Both the position numbers and the translations under genes were made by a program. The notes below the pieces were generated by a model that was given only the letters and a program-made list of their open reading frames with translations, was not told where the DNA came from and did no database searches. This document shows, in pieces, positions 10,439 to 20,983 of a DNA stretch of 64,000 bases. The stretch is from Paraniabella defluvii (lineage in GTDB: Bacteria > Bacteroidota > Bacteroidia > Chitinophagales > Chitinophagaceae): positions 1,116,001 to 1,180,000 of the forward strand of contig CP079215.1 in NCBI GenBank assembly GCA_019316985.1. Direction: 5' to 3'. Position 1 is the stretch's first letter, and the number at the start of each line of letters is the position of its first letter.

Positions 10439-10639
10439 TCATATACCTTTATATACTTTGTTGCGTTTTTGTGGGCTCACCGCCTCTTTAACGCCCTGGG
10501 GAACTTTGTCCCAAAGATTTTTACCGGCATCGGTTACCTTATTTTTAAGGTTTTGCTTCTGCTCTGGTGTCATTTTATATTTCCAGTAAGCAAAAGCTGC
10601 AAGCCCTAATGCAATTAATCCGCTTGTTTTATTTTTCAT
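10439..10639 (-). CDS. Small membrane-associated protein, 66 aa
   Basis: An intact short protein with a single N-terminal hydrophobic segment (GLIALGLAAFAYW) and a basic, Lys/Pro-rich tail (KVPQGVKEAVSPQKRNK). No named family recognised. Start ATG at 10639 follows an AT-rich leader. Function unknown. Confidence 0.6.
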   Translation of the reverse strand: MKNKTSGLIALGLAAFAYWKYKMTPEQKQNLKNKVTDAGKNLWDKVPQGVKEAVSPQKRNKVYKGI

Positions 10640-10721
10640 AATTAATGGTTTTAAAATTTATCAATCGAGTAAATTATAGACTAAAAGTGTGCCAGTAGTT
10701 GGACAAACTCTTAAAATATGG

Positions 10722-10752
10722 TCAAAAAAAAACCGGGCTATTATAACCCGGG
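10722..10752 (-). terminator. Terminator for the S9 peptidase gene
   Basis: On the minus strand, CCGGG and CCCGG arms enclose an AT-rich loop and are followed by nine T residues, 30 nt after the reconstructed stop. Confidence 0.7.
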
Positions 10753-10781
10753 ACTGAAAAGTTTAGCTGTATAAGTTTTAT

Positions 10782-13049
10782 CTATTTGAGATACTGTGCA
10801 AAAAAGCCCAGCATGGTTTTGTAAAATTCAATCCGGTTGTCTTCTCTTTGGAAACCATGTCCCTCATTATATTTTACAATATAGGGTACGTTAAATCCTT
10901 TGGCGCGTAAGGCTTTTACAATCTGATCCGACTCGTTGATATTTACCCGGGGTCATTAGCGCCCTGCACTACCAGCAACGGCTTGCGAATTTTATCTAAC
11001 TGGTAAAAGGTGATGCTTCTTTCGCGATCTTAGCTTCCTCCGGGTTATCCAGGTCATACCAGATCTGCTTTACCATTTCTTTATAAGGCTTCCAGTATTC
11101 AGGGAAGGATGCAAAAAGGTTTCAATATTGGACACACCTACATAATCAACACCACAGGTATACAGATCGGGAGTTTTTACCAATCCCATCAGGGTAGCAT
11201 AACCACCATGGCTGCCGCCGTAGATAGCGGTCTTATTTTTATCCGCCCATCCCTGGCTGATAACGTATGTAACGCCATCTTCAATATCATCCATCAGCTT
11301 ACGGCCGATTTGTTTGAAACCGGCTCTTAAAAACTCTTTACCATAGCCGCCGCTGATCCTGAAGTTTACCTGCAGTGTGGCATATCCCCGGCTGGCAAAG
11401 AGTTGCGTTTCGGGGTTAAAGCCCCAGCTATCCCTGATGCCTTGCGGACCGCCATGAGGATTTACTACCAGGGGTACATTCTTGCCATCCAACGCTGCTT
11501 TGGGTAAAGTGATGTACCCGTGAATGGTTTTGCCATCGCGGCTTTTAAAGGAAATAGGCTTCATAACGGCCATGTCGGCTTCCTTCAACTGCGGCATCAG
11601 GTCATAAAGAAAGGTGGTTGTGCCTGTGGCGGCATCATAGATATAATACTTTCCTACCAGCCGGTCGCTTGTAACATATACGAGGTATTTACTTTCGTCA
11701 TCTGTTTTACCGGTCAGGCCGAACTGGTAACCTTTAAACTCCCTGGAAAGATTGCCGTAGATCTTTTTAAACGTTTCGCTAACCGGTATGATCTCATCTT
11801 TTTCCCCCTCGTAATTATAATAATCTACCTCGTAGTTCCTTTTGCGGGAAAGACCGATACCTGAAACATCAAAATCTTTATTGGCGAAAACCTCTTTAAC
11901 CTTTTCTTTCTTTTTAAAATCATATAAAATGATCCGCGCTTTATCCGAATCTAAATTAGTTACTACATATGCTTCATCGGGGTTGGCAGGGTTATAGCTG
12001 AAAGATTGTATACTGAAATTATCGTCCCAGTTGTTTGTAAAATATAATTCATAATCTTTTGCTCCCGCCGGTTTATAAAAATACTGAGACTTTACGCCCT
12101 GGAACATCCGGCCAAAACCGCGCAGGTTACCATCTTTATCAAAGTCGTACCCTACAATCGGGTTGGCTACATCTTTGTTTTCATATAATTTTTCCAACGC
12201 TCCCGTTACCACGTTCACCTTATAAGGTTCAAAAACCTGCTTATTATCCTTGTTCATGGTAATGATCATATAGTTCTTCTGATCTTTCAGGATACGTTCA
12301 ATGCTGGCCTGCACCCCATCAAACGGCGTAAGATCGAGCACATTGCTGCCATCTACATTAGCCGCGTAAATATGGAAGTTCTCATTCCCGCCATTGTCCA
12401 TCACATATACCAGCCGCTCGTCGTTGATCCAGCCATATCCCTTAATCAACTCATCTTTTTCCTCAATTGCCCGGGCCACATTACCGCTGGCGATATCTTT
12501 CACATATACATGTCTTTTGCCGTTTTCTTCTTTCTCCATATAGGACAGGTATTTCCCTCCTGGTGAAAGCTGGAATTGGGATGATTTGGGGCGGGCAAAA
12601 TAATCTTCTACCTTGTATTTATAATCGCCTTTATCCTGCGCAATGATCTTTTGGATTTCCGCGTCGCTGGAGGGCAAAGTAGTATCGCCCGGTTTGGTTA
12701 CCACTGTTTTGGTAAGAACCAGTGGCCAATTCATTCCTGCCTGCTTAAATTCTCCTGTGATCGTTTTATCAGCCAAAGTTCCGGTGTAGGTTATACCGGC
12801 CGCTTTAACACTTAGAGACAATTTATTATCTGCAAAGGCGGTGCTGTCAACCGGAATACCTGATGCGCCCTGGGCCGGGCTGTCCATTGTAGTTATCCAG
12901 CTGCCGCTATCTTTCTTAATATGAAATACCAATGGAATTTGGGTGCCCTGTATTTCCAGCGTTCCTTTCCAGGAGCCTGCAATATCCTGTGCTTTTATTA
13001 ATGTCATAGAAACAATACAAACAATAAATGTGAGAAAGAGTTTTTTCAT
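10782..13049 (-). CDS. Prolyl oligopeptidase family S9 peptidase, exported (three frame breaks at 3' end)
   Basis: A ~755-residue secreted serine peptidase of family S9 (DPP/acylaminoacyl-peptidase type). The ATG at 13049 starts a signal peptide (MKKLFLTFIVCIVSMTLIKA); an immunoglobulin-like domain of ~100 residues comes next, then a beta-propeller, then the alpha/beta hydrolase domain. The nucleophile Ser is in AIYGGSHGGYATLMG. The catalytic Asp (QGANDPR) and His (EGHGFQRED) lie beyond three single-base losses: a T near 11117, a T near 11008 and a C near 10952. The uninterrupted frame stops at 11070 without Asp and His. It probably degrades peptides in the periplasm. Confidence 0.9.
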
Positions 13050-13072
13050 TATACCGAATTTAAAAGGTACAG

Positions 13073-13102
13073 AAACAAAAAACACATCCTGTGAGATGTG
13101 TT
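13073..13102 (-). terminator. Terminator for glyS
   Basis: An 8-bp perfect stem AACACATC / GATGTGTT with a 6-nt loop, followed on the minus strand by a T-run, 14 nt past the glyS stop. Confidence 0.75.
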
Positions 13103-13115
13103 CCTGTATATTTTT

Positions 13116-14583
13116 TTAGCTGATAGCGTTGGAAATAATATCTCCGATCTTTTCTATGGAGATCCTTTCCTGCTCCATGCTGTCCCTGTGGCGTATAGTA
13201 ACAGTTCCGTCTTCCTTGGTCTGGTGATCGATGGTTACACAGAACGGTACTCCCAGGGCATCCATTCTTCTGTAACGCTTACCAATAGCATCTTTTTCCT
13301 CGTAGAAGCATTTGAACTCGCTGCGGTACTGGGCCATGATCTCCTGCGCAATTTCGGGCAACCCGTCTTTCTTCAACAGTGGAAATACAGCAAGTTTAAT
13401 CGGCGCCAATTTAGGAGGAAACTTCAGTACAACGCGGCTATCCTGTTTTTCCGGTGTACTCAAATCTTCTTCGGTATAAGCTGCGCAGATCATAGACAGG
13501 AACATACGATCCAGGCCAATGGAAGTTTCAATTACATAAGGGATATAGTTGCCGTAAGGCTTACCTGTTTCGGGGTTCACATCATTGTCGAAGTATTGCA
13601 TTTTCTTTTTACTGTACTCCTGGTGCCTCGACAAGTCGTAATCGGTACGGCTATGGATCCCTTCCAGTTCTTTAAAGCCGATAGGGAAATTGAACTCGAT
13701 ATCGCAGGCAGCATCGGCATAGTGCGCCAGTTTTACGTGATCGTGAAACCGGTACTCCGTATCGGGCACACCCAATTCGAGGTGCCATTTTAGCCGGGCC
13801 TGTTTCCAGTACTCATACCACTCTTTCTGAGTGCCAGGCCTTATAAAGAACTGCATCTCCATTTGCTCAAATTCGCGCATGCGGAAAATAAACTGGCGCG
13901 CCACTATCTCGTTACGGAAGGCCTTGCCTATTTGCGCAATACCGAAAGGTATCTTCATACGACCGGTTTTTGCACGTTCAGAAAGTTCACAAAAATACCC
14001 TGTGCCGTTTCAGGACGGAGGTACACTTTATTGTTTTCATCTTCCGATGAAACCGTTGAGCCAAATTCTGTAGAGAACATCAGGTTAAACTGGCGGATAT
14101 CCGTCCAGTTGGCGGTGCCACTAACCGGGCACTTAATCTGATTATCGTCGATGATCTTTTTAGTGCGGTAAGATCGCCTGCCGCATCAGCCTTCTCCATT
14201 TCGCTGGTAATAGCTGCTGCATCAGCTTCTTTACCTTCGGCTTTTAACTGATCGGTATAAGATTCTATTAAATGATCTACGCGGTAGCGTTTTTTACTGT
14301 CTTTATTATCGATCATCGGATCATTAAATCCATCTACGTGCCCACTGGCCTTCCAGGTTGTGGGATGCATAAATATTGCCGCATCTATCCCAACAATATT
14401 GTCCTGTAGCTGGGTCATCCACTTCCACCAATAGTCCTTGATATTCTTCTTTAACTCGGCGCCCCACTGGCCATAGTCATAAACTGCCTGTAAGCCATCG
14501 TATATTTCGCTGCTGGGAAAAATAAAACCGTACTCTTTACAGTGCGATATAATCGCCTGAAATCTATTTGTCTCTGTTGCCAT
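13116..14583 (-). CDS. glyS: Glycine--tRNA ligase, single-subunit type (two frame breaks)
   Basis: A ~490-residue class II synthetase of the homodimeric (archaeal/eukaryotic/Bacteroidota) type, charging tRNA-Gly. Seen: [21 protein letters not shown] (motif 1 region), [16 protein letters not shown], then after repair [15 protein letters not shown] (motif 2 region), [28 protein letters not shown] (motif 3), and the anticodon-binding domain in the last ~130 residues. One A is missing near 14160 and one in AAAACC near 13966, leaving two long open frames (14080-14583 and 13116-13958) and a lost middle. Essential and single-copy in this phylum, so real inactivation is implausible. Confidence 0.94.
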
Positions 14584-15149
14584 AAGGCTGCAAAAATAAG
14601 GGCGTTTTTGATTTATGATGGCCGATTTGAGATTTAGGATTTACCCTGTGATAACGGATCATTTGCCCGTAATCCATTTTATTGTTTAACCCGAAAAGTG
14701 CCTGTGCGATGCGCTTTGTTTTGGTAGCGTCGGTTTTAGCGTCATCTATCCATTTGCTGAAATAGTTTTGATGCGAAGGAGCAAGGCTGGCAAAAAACGC
14801 TTTTGCAGGCGGGTCGTCTTCCAGGCAGGCAACAAAGTCGGCATTAAGCTCATACTTTTTGTTGTCCGGCTCCAAACTGGCCGTTATCATCGCCCCTGTC
14901 TTTTCGCAATACCTTTTCGCATCGCCGCATTGATAGCCATTATGTAGTTTCCGCCCCGGCAGGTAACAAGGTTACGCCCGAAATGGCATATTGATCTAAT
15001 GTACCTTTTACCCGGAACGCTTTTTTGGTATCGGCGTTCAGTTGTTCTGCCAGTTCGGCCGGCATTTCAATGTAAGTCCAGCCGGTTTTGTCGCCGTTCT
15101 CTGCAAATTTTTTAAGGGTAGCGGTAAAAGTGATGGCTTTCTTTTTCAT
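14564..15149 (-). CDS. YdeI/OmpD-associated family protein with DUF1905 domain (two or three frame breaks)
   Basis: The N-terminal ~75 residues (ITFTATLKKF...GWTYIEMPAELAEQL) are a DUF1905 beta-barrel domain; the C-terminal part (FFASLAPSHQNYFSKWIDDAKT... RIAQAL) is the YdeI/OmpD-associated helical domain. Role unknown; some relatives are called bacteriocin-protection proteins. One G is missing near 14949 and one A near 14905; with both restored AGGGNYIMAINAAMRKGIAKKTGAMITASLEPD runs on. The true 3' end is unclear: the last codons fall in a heptad repeat and an extra indel would put the stop at 14641 rather than 14564. Confidence 0.8.
14610..14644. repeat. Heptad-periodic repeat, GATTTAN type
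   Basis: Five consecutive 7-mers: GATTTAT, GATGGCC, GATTTGA, GATTTAG, GATTTAC. It lies just upstream of glyS and overlaps the end of the YdeI-like frame. Confidence 0.75.
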
Positions 15150-15165
15150 ACCTGTAGCATCAACA

Positions 15166-16032
15166 CTAATTAGTCTGTACTTTTCCTAATACCTCCATTG
15201 GCTTTATTCTTACTCCAAAATTGTAAGGCGTCATATCCAGACCCCGTTCGTACATACTTTTAAAGGCATAGGAGCCGTATAGCCGTATAATACCCAGGTT
15301 TACCTCAGCTATATAGGAAAGCTTCCAGGGGCGCAGATCAAAGTCGCCACGTGACTTGGCTTTGCCCTCATCTGAATTGATATATTTGTTCCTGGCCGAA
15401 TATAAATATCCTACGCTTACGCCGGCGCTTACTTCAAACGCGTACAAATTATGCGGTGTTAAATTAAAGTTGAGCATCAATGGTACAGTCAGATAATCGG
15501 CTGCCAGCTTATTTTTTTGTAGGTTCTGCCCGGTGTACCGTCCAAACTGATAGCCGGCGCATTTGCTACGGTTGCTGTTTGTAACTGATACCGGATGGGC
15601 TGCTTATAGTGATAATTATTCAGCTCCAGCCCTATACCATAATAAAAGTTTACGTAATGATTGATGATGTCTACCTGTTGCGTAACTACCCAGATATTAA
15701 CATTACGCGATTTAAATGGTTTCAGGCTCATCCAATCGCTGTTAACTGCGGATGTAGCGTATTCCTGCGCCGCAGGGCTGGCATAATCGGTATTGTCTAC
15801 AAAATTGGAAAACCCGATATCAACGATCCCCATTGGGTTCTTATCTTTTTAGGGTTGGTACGGCTACTTAATTTTTTAATAAACCTTTTTTGGGTGGCGA
15901 AGCAAAGGCTCCCGGGTCGTTATCCCTGATGATGGTAACGCCGCCTATTTCCAGCGTATCGGGTTTCGGTTGATCCTGCGCTATGCCAGCAATAGCCAAT
16001 AATAAACAGAATACGGAAAGCAAAAATCTCAT
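15166..16032 (-). CDS. Outer-membrane beta-barrel protein, PorT-like (three frame breaks)
   Basis: A ~290-residue exported protein. The ATG at 16032 opens a signal peptide (MRFLLSVFCLLLAIAGIA) followed by a short spacer, then repeated amphipathic strands with alternating aromatic residues (VNIWVVTQQVDIINHYVNFYYGIGLELNNY, VGYLYSARNKY, IIRLYGSYAF). This fits the outer-membrane beta-barrel (PorT-like) group. Missing bases: an A after LLKK (near 15871), a G in TGGGG (near 15833), and an A in the A-run near 15522. It is a tandem paralogue of the next gene upstream and shares its C-terminal strands nearly word for word. Probably cotranscribed with the sigma/anti-sigma pair. Confidence 0.75.
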
Positions 16033-16109
16033 AATTCCGTAAAGATACATTTTAGCAACAACCGAAAAGTTAAAATTCACGCAGTTAACTAATTGTTGGC
16101 ACTTATTAT

Positions 16110-16960
16110 TTAAAACCTGATACCTACGTTGTAGGGCGTCATATCCAGGCCGTCTTTGAACATGCCTTTCATAGCGTAGGAGCCGTATAAACTGATAACG
16201 CCTAAATTCACTTCAGCTACGTAAGAAAGCTTCCAGGGATTTAAATTGAGATTATCCTTCAGCTTTTGCTTACCCTCATCGGAAGTAATGGTTTTATTAC
16301 GGGCACTGTACAAATAGCCCGCGCTGACACCCGCGCTAAAACCCCATTCTTTTGTTTTTTTGGCGGATATCTCCAGCCCCTTTTTATGCTTTTTAGTAAT
16401 CGAATAGCCACCTGAATGTTTTCCAAAATCAAAATTCAACATCAAAGGAAAGGTTACATAGTCTGCTGCCAGTTTATTTTTAGAATAAGTCCGACCTTCT
16501 GTACGATCCCACTCTACATAAGGCAGGTTGGCATTAAACCGAACAGGATTTTTAAACCTGTAATTATTCAATTCCAACCCTAATGCATATTTCAGATTCA
16601 CATTATGATTGATGAGGTTTACTTTCTGGCTCACCAGCCATATATTTACGTTTACAGATTTCCCGTTTCTCAGGTCGAACCAGGAAGCATCTGAGCCAGG
16701 GGCAAAAGCCTGGGCGCCCCAGAAGTATAATTGGTATTGTCTGTAAAATTAGAGAACCCTATATCAAGGCCGCCAAACCAGCTGGTGGTAATATTTTTGC
16801 GCCGCGTGGTTTTGCCATATCTCACCATCCTTGTCTATAATTACTTTTTATTGTCCTTATCGGTGATTACCTGTACTGTTACAGAAGAAGTATCTTTTTG
16901 CGCATAAGCCGCAGCCGACATCGCCACACACATGGCAGTAGGTAAAAATTTGCGTAACAT
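16110..16960 (-). CDS. Outer-membrane beta-barrel protein, paralogue of the adjacent barrel (several frame breaks)
   Basis: Signal peptide from ATG 16960 (MLRKFLPTAMCVAMSAAAYA), then a barrel of ~260 residues. The last ~170 residues form one clean frame (16110-16634) ending DMTPYNVGIRF; the N-terminal part is cut by a lost base after DNKK (near 16834), a short disturbed patch around 16800, and a lost C near 16717. Sequence shared with the downstream paralogue includes IGFSNF, NNYRFKNPVRF and WKLSYVAEVNLG. Ligand unknown. The position after an ECF sigma and anti-sigma gene suggests an envelope-stress or cell-surface regulon. Confidence 0.75.
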
Positions 16961-17073
16961 ATATTTTAATTTTGTATATTTTTTATTATTGGGGGTCAAG
17001 AATAACCTTGGTATAATTTTCTTTTCTCCTTTGTGTAATTGGGAAAAGAAAAATTACATGTTGGTTTTAAGTA

Positions 17074-18080
17074 TTATTTTTCTACACGAATGGCAAAGCC
17101 TGCCACATTTATATTGTCGCCGCCGTCGGATAAAATATCCAGGGCGCGGTCGCTGATTTGTTTTCCAATTTTTTTGAACAGTGACTTTTTCTCTTTAGCC
17201 GGCCCCTTGGCAACAGCCGTTGGCTGCAGCTGGTCGGTTGAAGACGATTGAATTACCGGCTCTGCAGGCATACCCGAAGGCTCGCTAGGTGGTGTTGGCT
17301 GATTGGCTTTATTGCTGTTTCCGTTTTGTGTAGCCTCAGGTAGGGAGGTTACCATTTCATTTTTACCTGCAGTAGTAACGCCCGTCCCGGAGGGGCGATC
17401 GTGTACATAACTAACTGTCTTAACCGGTTCCTTTGGTTGCTTTTCCCGGCTTGCCTGACGCTCTTTGGGGAAGGAAGCCTGAGGAGCAGCAGGAGTATCT
17501 GTATTTGTAAGGGTATCGGCAATAACCGGTACGGGTTCTTTCGGTTGGTTAACAGCTGGTGTATTAACAGCTACCTTGTCATTATTTAACTCTTCCTGCT
17601 CCGACTGATTTAAAACCAGCCAGGTACTTATACACAGTAGTAATGATGCAGCTATCGCCAGTTTGCGCCAATCCAGTCTTCTTACCATGCCGCTTCTATA
17701 TAGCTTTTCTTTAGCCGGGTACTGTATGGAAGGATCAGCTTTCAGGTACAGCTTACCTAAGTTCGCCAATTCTTGTTTTAAGGCATCATTATTTAAAGCT
17801 TCTAGTTCTATTTTATATGCCAATTCTTTGTCTGCTTCGTTATCCAGATAAGTGAGCAGCTCTTCTTCTGTTATTTCCGCTTTTTTAACCAGCTTTTCTT
17901 TTGCTTTAAACTCAATAGTATCATCTGCTCCTGCTATTGTTTGTTTTAACAGTTCCAATTCACCGGCCAGTTGAGGATTTTGCCCAACAAAAGCCTCTAC
18001 CATTTCTTTCTCCTGTACCGATAACTCATTATCGATATACATTAAAAAAACTCTTCGTAATTATGTTGGTTAATTTGCAT
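17074..18080 (-). CDS. Anti-sigma-factor-like membrane protein (one frame break at N-terminus)
   Basis: A ~335-residue protein beginning, after repair, MQINQHNYEEFFLMYIDNELS. Two copies of a YIDNEL/YLDNEA helical motif lie in the first 90 residues, matching the cytoplasmic sigma-binding part of Bacteroidota anti-sigma factors. One membrane segment follows near residue 140 (LAIAASLLLCISTWLVL), then a long Pro/Thr/Lys-rich periplasmic tail. One T is missing in the T-run at 18045-18051, so the open frame appears to start at 18042. It follows the sigma gene directly and should restrain it until an envelope signal arrives. Confidence 0.75.
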
Positions 18081-18136
18081 GGATCACTCGTTTGTTGTTA
18101 AACCAGATTGTTCACATTTACCAGGTACGACTTTAA

Positions 18137-18583
18137 TTACAACCTGGATCTGTGCAGGTATACTTTTACCTGCGATGGATTGAGCCCCGTAATATTTCCT
18201 ATTTCCTCGTAACTATAGCCCTCATAGTCTTTCAGCAAAACCAAAGAGCGGTTTTGTTCTGATAAACGGGCCAACGCCTGCTCCAAAACAGCTTTCAGGT
18301 TATTCCTTTTCTCCTCCACTCCCCTATCCAGGTATTCAAATGACTCGTGCAAATCCATCCTGCTGTTTTTTCGATAGTGGTCTATCATTTTGTTATAGGC
18401 CACTTTGAACAGGTATGCCTTCGCTGTATCCGGATTAATTTCTGCCCTGTTCTGCCATAGCACTTCGTAAGCATTCTGCACCATATCTTCTGCATCCGCT
18501 CTATGCTGCGTGGTTTTCAACATAAAACGATATAAAGCGTCCGAATAATTTGTTACACACTCGTTGTAGTCTTTCTCAGTCAT
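18137..18583 (-). CDS. RNA polymerase ECF sigma factor (in-frame stop near C-terminus)
   Basis: A 148-residue sigma-70 family ECF factor: region 2 (ALYRFMLKTTQHRADAEDMVQNAYEVLWQ, KAYLFKVAYNKMIDHYRK) and region 4 (LSEQNRSLVLLKDYEGYSYEEIGNITGLNPSQVKVYLHRSR). The frame ends in TAA right after HRSRL, but the same frame continues LKSYLVNVNNLV and then stops at 18098. This suggests an AAA-to-TAA base change in the usual RLKLK tail rather than an indel. Losing ~13 residues past the helix-turn-helix might be tolerated. Transcribed first in an operon with the anti-sigma and two barrels. Confidence 0.88.
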   Translation of the reverse strand: MTEKDYNECVTNYSDALYRFMLKTTQHRADAEDMVQNAYEVLWQNRAEINPDTAKAYLFKVAYNKMIDHYRKNSRMDLHESFEYLDRGVEEKRNNLKAVLEQALARLSEQNRSLVLLKDYEGYSYEEIGNITGLNPSQVKVYLHRSRL

Positions 18584-18804
18584 AAAACAGCCAGGGCCTT
18601 AATTATCAATTACTTTTACATTCTTTCAACTTCTGGCTGCAGTGTAAAATTGTTTAGTTACCTGCACCCCTATATGTTATACGGGCGGGAAAATAAAAAG
18701 TTACAGCTATTACAATTTTTTTTTTTTTGCGTCAGGCAGGATGCAGCACAAACCTAATTTGTAAGGGTAATGAAGGAAGCTGCGAACAAGGGGTATATAA
18801 CTCT

Positions 18805-19440
18805 TTATAAAAACTGTATACCATTATAGCTCATAAACTTTTTTAAAAAATCGTCCATATCCTCTAATTCTTTAATAGAGACACTTGTGGTTTCAGTATC
18901 AAACAAACTGTTCTTTTTTGTATTGGAAAATACTGGTGTATACTCGCCTAAAAAACTCTTAATGATTGATTCTTTTGCCCGTATTATTTCTAATGCCTGC
19001 CTATCTCTTTTCCATTCTCTGGCTTCACTTCTATACTTTTCCAATGCTTTAAAAAAGTTATGATTCGCTGAAGCGCTATCGTTTAATTTTCTCTGAACTA
19101 TACCCAGATAAGCCCACGAATTTCCCCATTCCGGCAATGCGCTTGTATAAGCTATAGCCGTTTTAAGCGCATCTTTGTATTTACCTCTCTTATAATCAAT
19201 GCATATTTTTGACTCATAACCTGCTGTATGATTTCGATTTAAGGCAAGCACTTCTCCAAGCAGACGGTACGATTGGGCTATTGAATCCTGATTATCATAA
19301 AAATTCAACCGATTGGCCTGGCTAAATAAATGATTACTCTGTTCACTTTTTTTATTCACAGTATTTTTCTGTGAAAACACCGTAGTAAAAAATAACGGTC
19401 CGGTTAACATTGTTGTAAACAAAAGTTTCTTCATATGCAA
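18805..19440 (-). CDS. Secreted TPR-like protein of unknown function
   Basis: An intact 211-residue protein with a signal peptide (KKLLFTTMLTGPLFFTTVFS) and a helical body containing tetratricopeptide-like pairs (SYRLLGEVLALNRNHTAGYESKICIDYKRGKYKDAL; WAYLGIVQRKLNDSASANHNFFKAL). TPR arrays act as protein-binding scaffolds; the partner is unknown. The C-terminal 50 residues are not repeat-like. The gene stands alone between the sigma operon and rodA. Confidence 0.65.
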   Translation of the reverse strand: MHMKKLLFTTMLTGPLFFTTVFSQKNTVNKKSEQSNHLFSQANRLNFYDNQDSIAQSYRLLGEVLALNRNHTAGYESKICIDYKRGKYKDALKTAIAYTSALPEWGNSWAYLGIVQRKLNDSASANHNFFKALEKYRSEAREWKRDRQALEIIRAKESIIKSFLGEYTPVFSNTKKNSLFDTETTSVSIKELEDMDDFLKKFMSYNGIQFL

Positions 19441-19598
19441 ATTTTATAAGTTTCAGATAAGTGTGATCGGTTACTTTAATGGATGAATATAAATTTTGGT
19501 GTCAAAAAAATGAAAACAATCTCTCCCCGTCGGAAAAAACATGACGGATAAGAATGTTACGTTACTATACAGCTAAAAGTTACAAAAAAATAAAAAAA

Positions 19599-20942
19599 TT
19601 AACGAAGTACCATTTGCCGGTCGGCATCGAGCCTGATGAGGATAAAAAGCATTACTGAGAAGGTTAGCAAAGAGGTACCTCCATAGCTGATAAGCGGTAG
19701 TGGAATACCAATAACCGGCGCCAGGCCTATCGTCATACCCAGGTTAATAGCAATATGAAAAAAAGAATACAGAGGCTACCCCATAAGCGTAGCAGCGGCT
19801 GAAAACGCTTCGTTGCCGTTCGGCTATCGTTACGATCCGGAACAACAACAGCAAATAAAGTCCTAATAATACAAAACTTCCCAGGAAGCCGAATCCTTCG
19901 CCAATAGTATCAAAAATAAAATCGGTGCGCTGTTCGGGTACAAAGCCATACCTGGTTTGAGTTCCGTTCAAAAGCCCTTTTCCCACCAATCCGCCACTGC
20001 CTATAGCTATTTTGGATTGCTTTACATTATAATCTGCCGTATTGTGTTGCTTACCGGTTTTGGCATCTACTTTTACCTCGCCTTTGATGTACTCCTCGGG
20101 AATATCCCTGCCAATAGTGCTGAAGATCCGCTCTACCTGGTGTTTTTCGAATACATGCGTAAATAAAAACGGTACTCCAAATCGCTGTACCCCTATACAA
20201 ATCACTCCAATCAATAAGATCTTAATCAAAACGCCTTTATTTTTTTTTTTATTTGCCGTTGGTTGAGCAACACCACAATCCCGATGATCGCGGCCAGTAT
20301 AATAGCGAGCAGATCTTTGTCTAGCAACAGTGTTGCCACTACCAGCGCTGCCGCAGCAAAACCAATTACTATGTATATGGGAGGAAGCCCCTCCCTGAAC
20401 ATTACTAAAAAGAAAGCAAAAAACACCAGGGCCAAGCCTGTTTCCTTTTGCAAAATGGTCAATGCTGCCGGAGCCAGCGTAAGGGCAGCAGCAATCAGTT
20501 GCGACTTGGGTTTGCTGAAATCCATCTCAGGTAATGAAAGATATTTGGCTAACGCCAGCGCTACGGTAATTTTACAAAACTCCGCGGGCTGAAACTGGAA
20601 TCCCCGATACGGATAATGGACTCTGTGCCTTTTACAGAAGAGTGAAACGGGAATACAAGCAGCAGCAGCAATATACCCGCAGCATACCAGAGGTTTGCGG
20701 TGGCCGGAAAAAACTTACTATCGGTTAGTAAAATAAATAAACCGAGCGCCATCGCTACACAGGCATAATAAAACTGCTTGCTATAGTCTGTTTTATAGCT
20801 TAAAAAAGCTTTGCAATACAGGATCGCCGTCTTTATAGGTTACAGCAAAAATGGCCAGCAAACCAATTGCCAGTAAAATAAGATAAATAATGATCAGTAC
20901 ATAATCTACCCCCTTGGATATCTCGGTTTTGTTCTGGCTCAT
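19599..20942 (-). CDS. rodA: Rod shape-determining SEDS glycosyltransferase RodA (four frame breaks)
   Basis: The ~447-residue polytopic peptidoglycan polymerase of the elongasome, working with PBP2. The start at 20942 ([20 protein letters not shown]) begins the first helix. After repair: [45 protein letters not shown] (SEDS signature), [49 protein letters not shown] and [14 protein letters not shown]. Breaks: one extra T near 20805, a missing G near 20601, a missing A in the A-run at 20240-20250, and one extra T near 19761. Both insertions and deletions occur, all in homopolymers. Last gene of the mre operon. Confidence 0.92.
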
Positions 20943-20983
20943 GCTAAATATTACCTGCTTTGCGTGTGTTTTTTTATTGTCTA

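Noticed and set aside
11520..11864. Several long frames antisense to the S9 peptidase and other genes
   Set aside because: They mirror coding sequence on the other strand and carry no family motifs.
13116..14583. Programmed ribosomal frameshifting in glyS and other genes
   Set aside because: Breaks have no shared slippery sequence or downstream structure and occur in nearly every gene.
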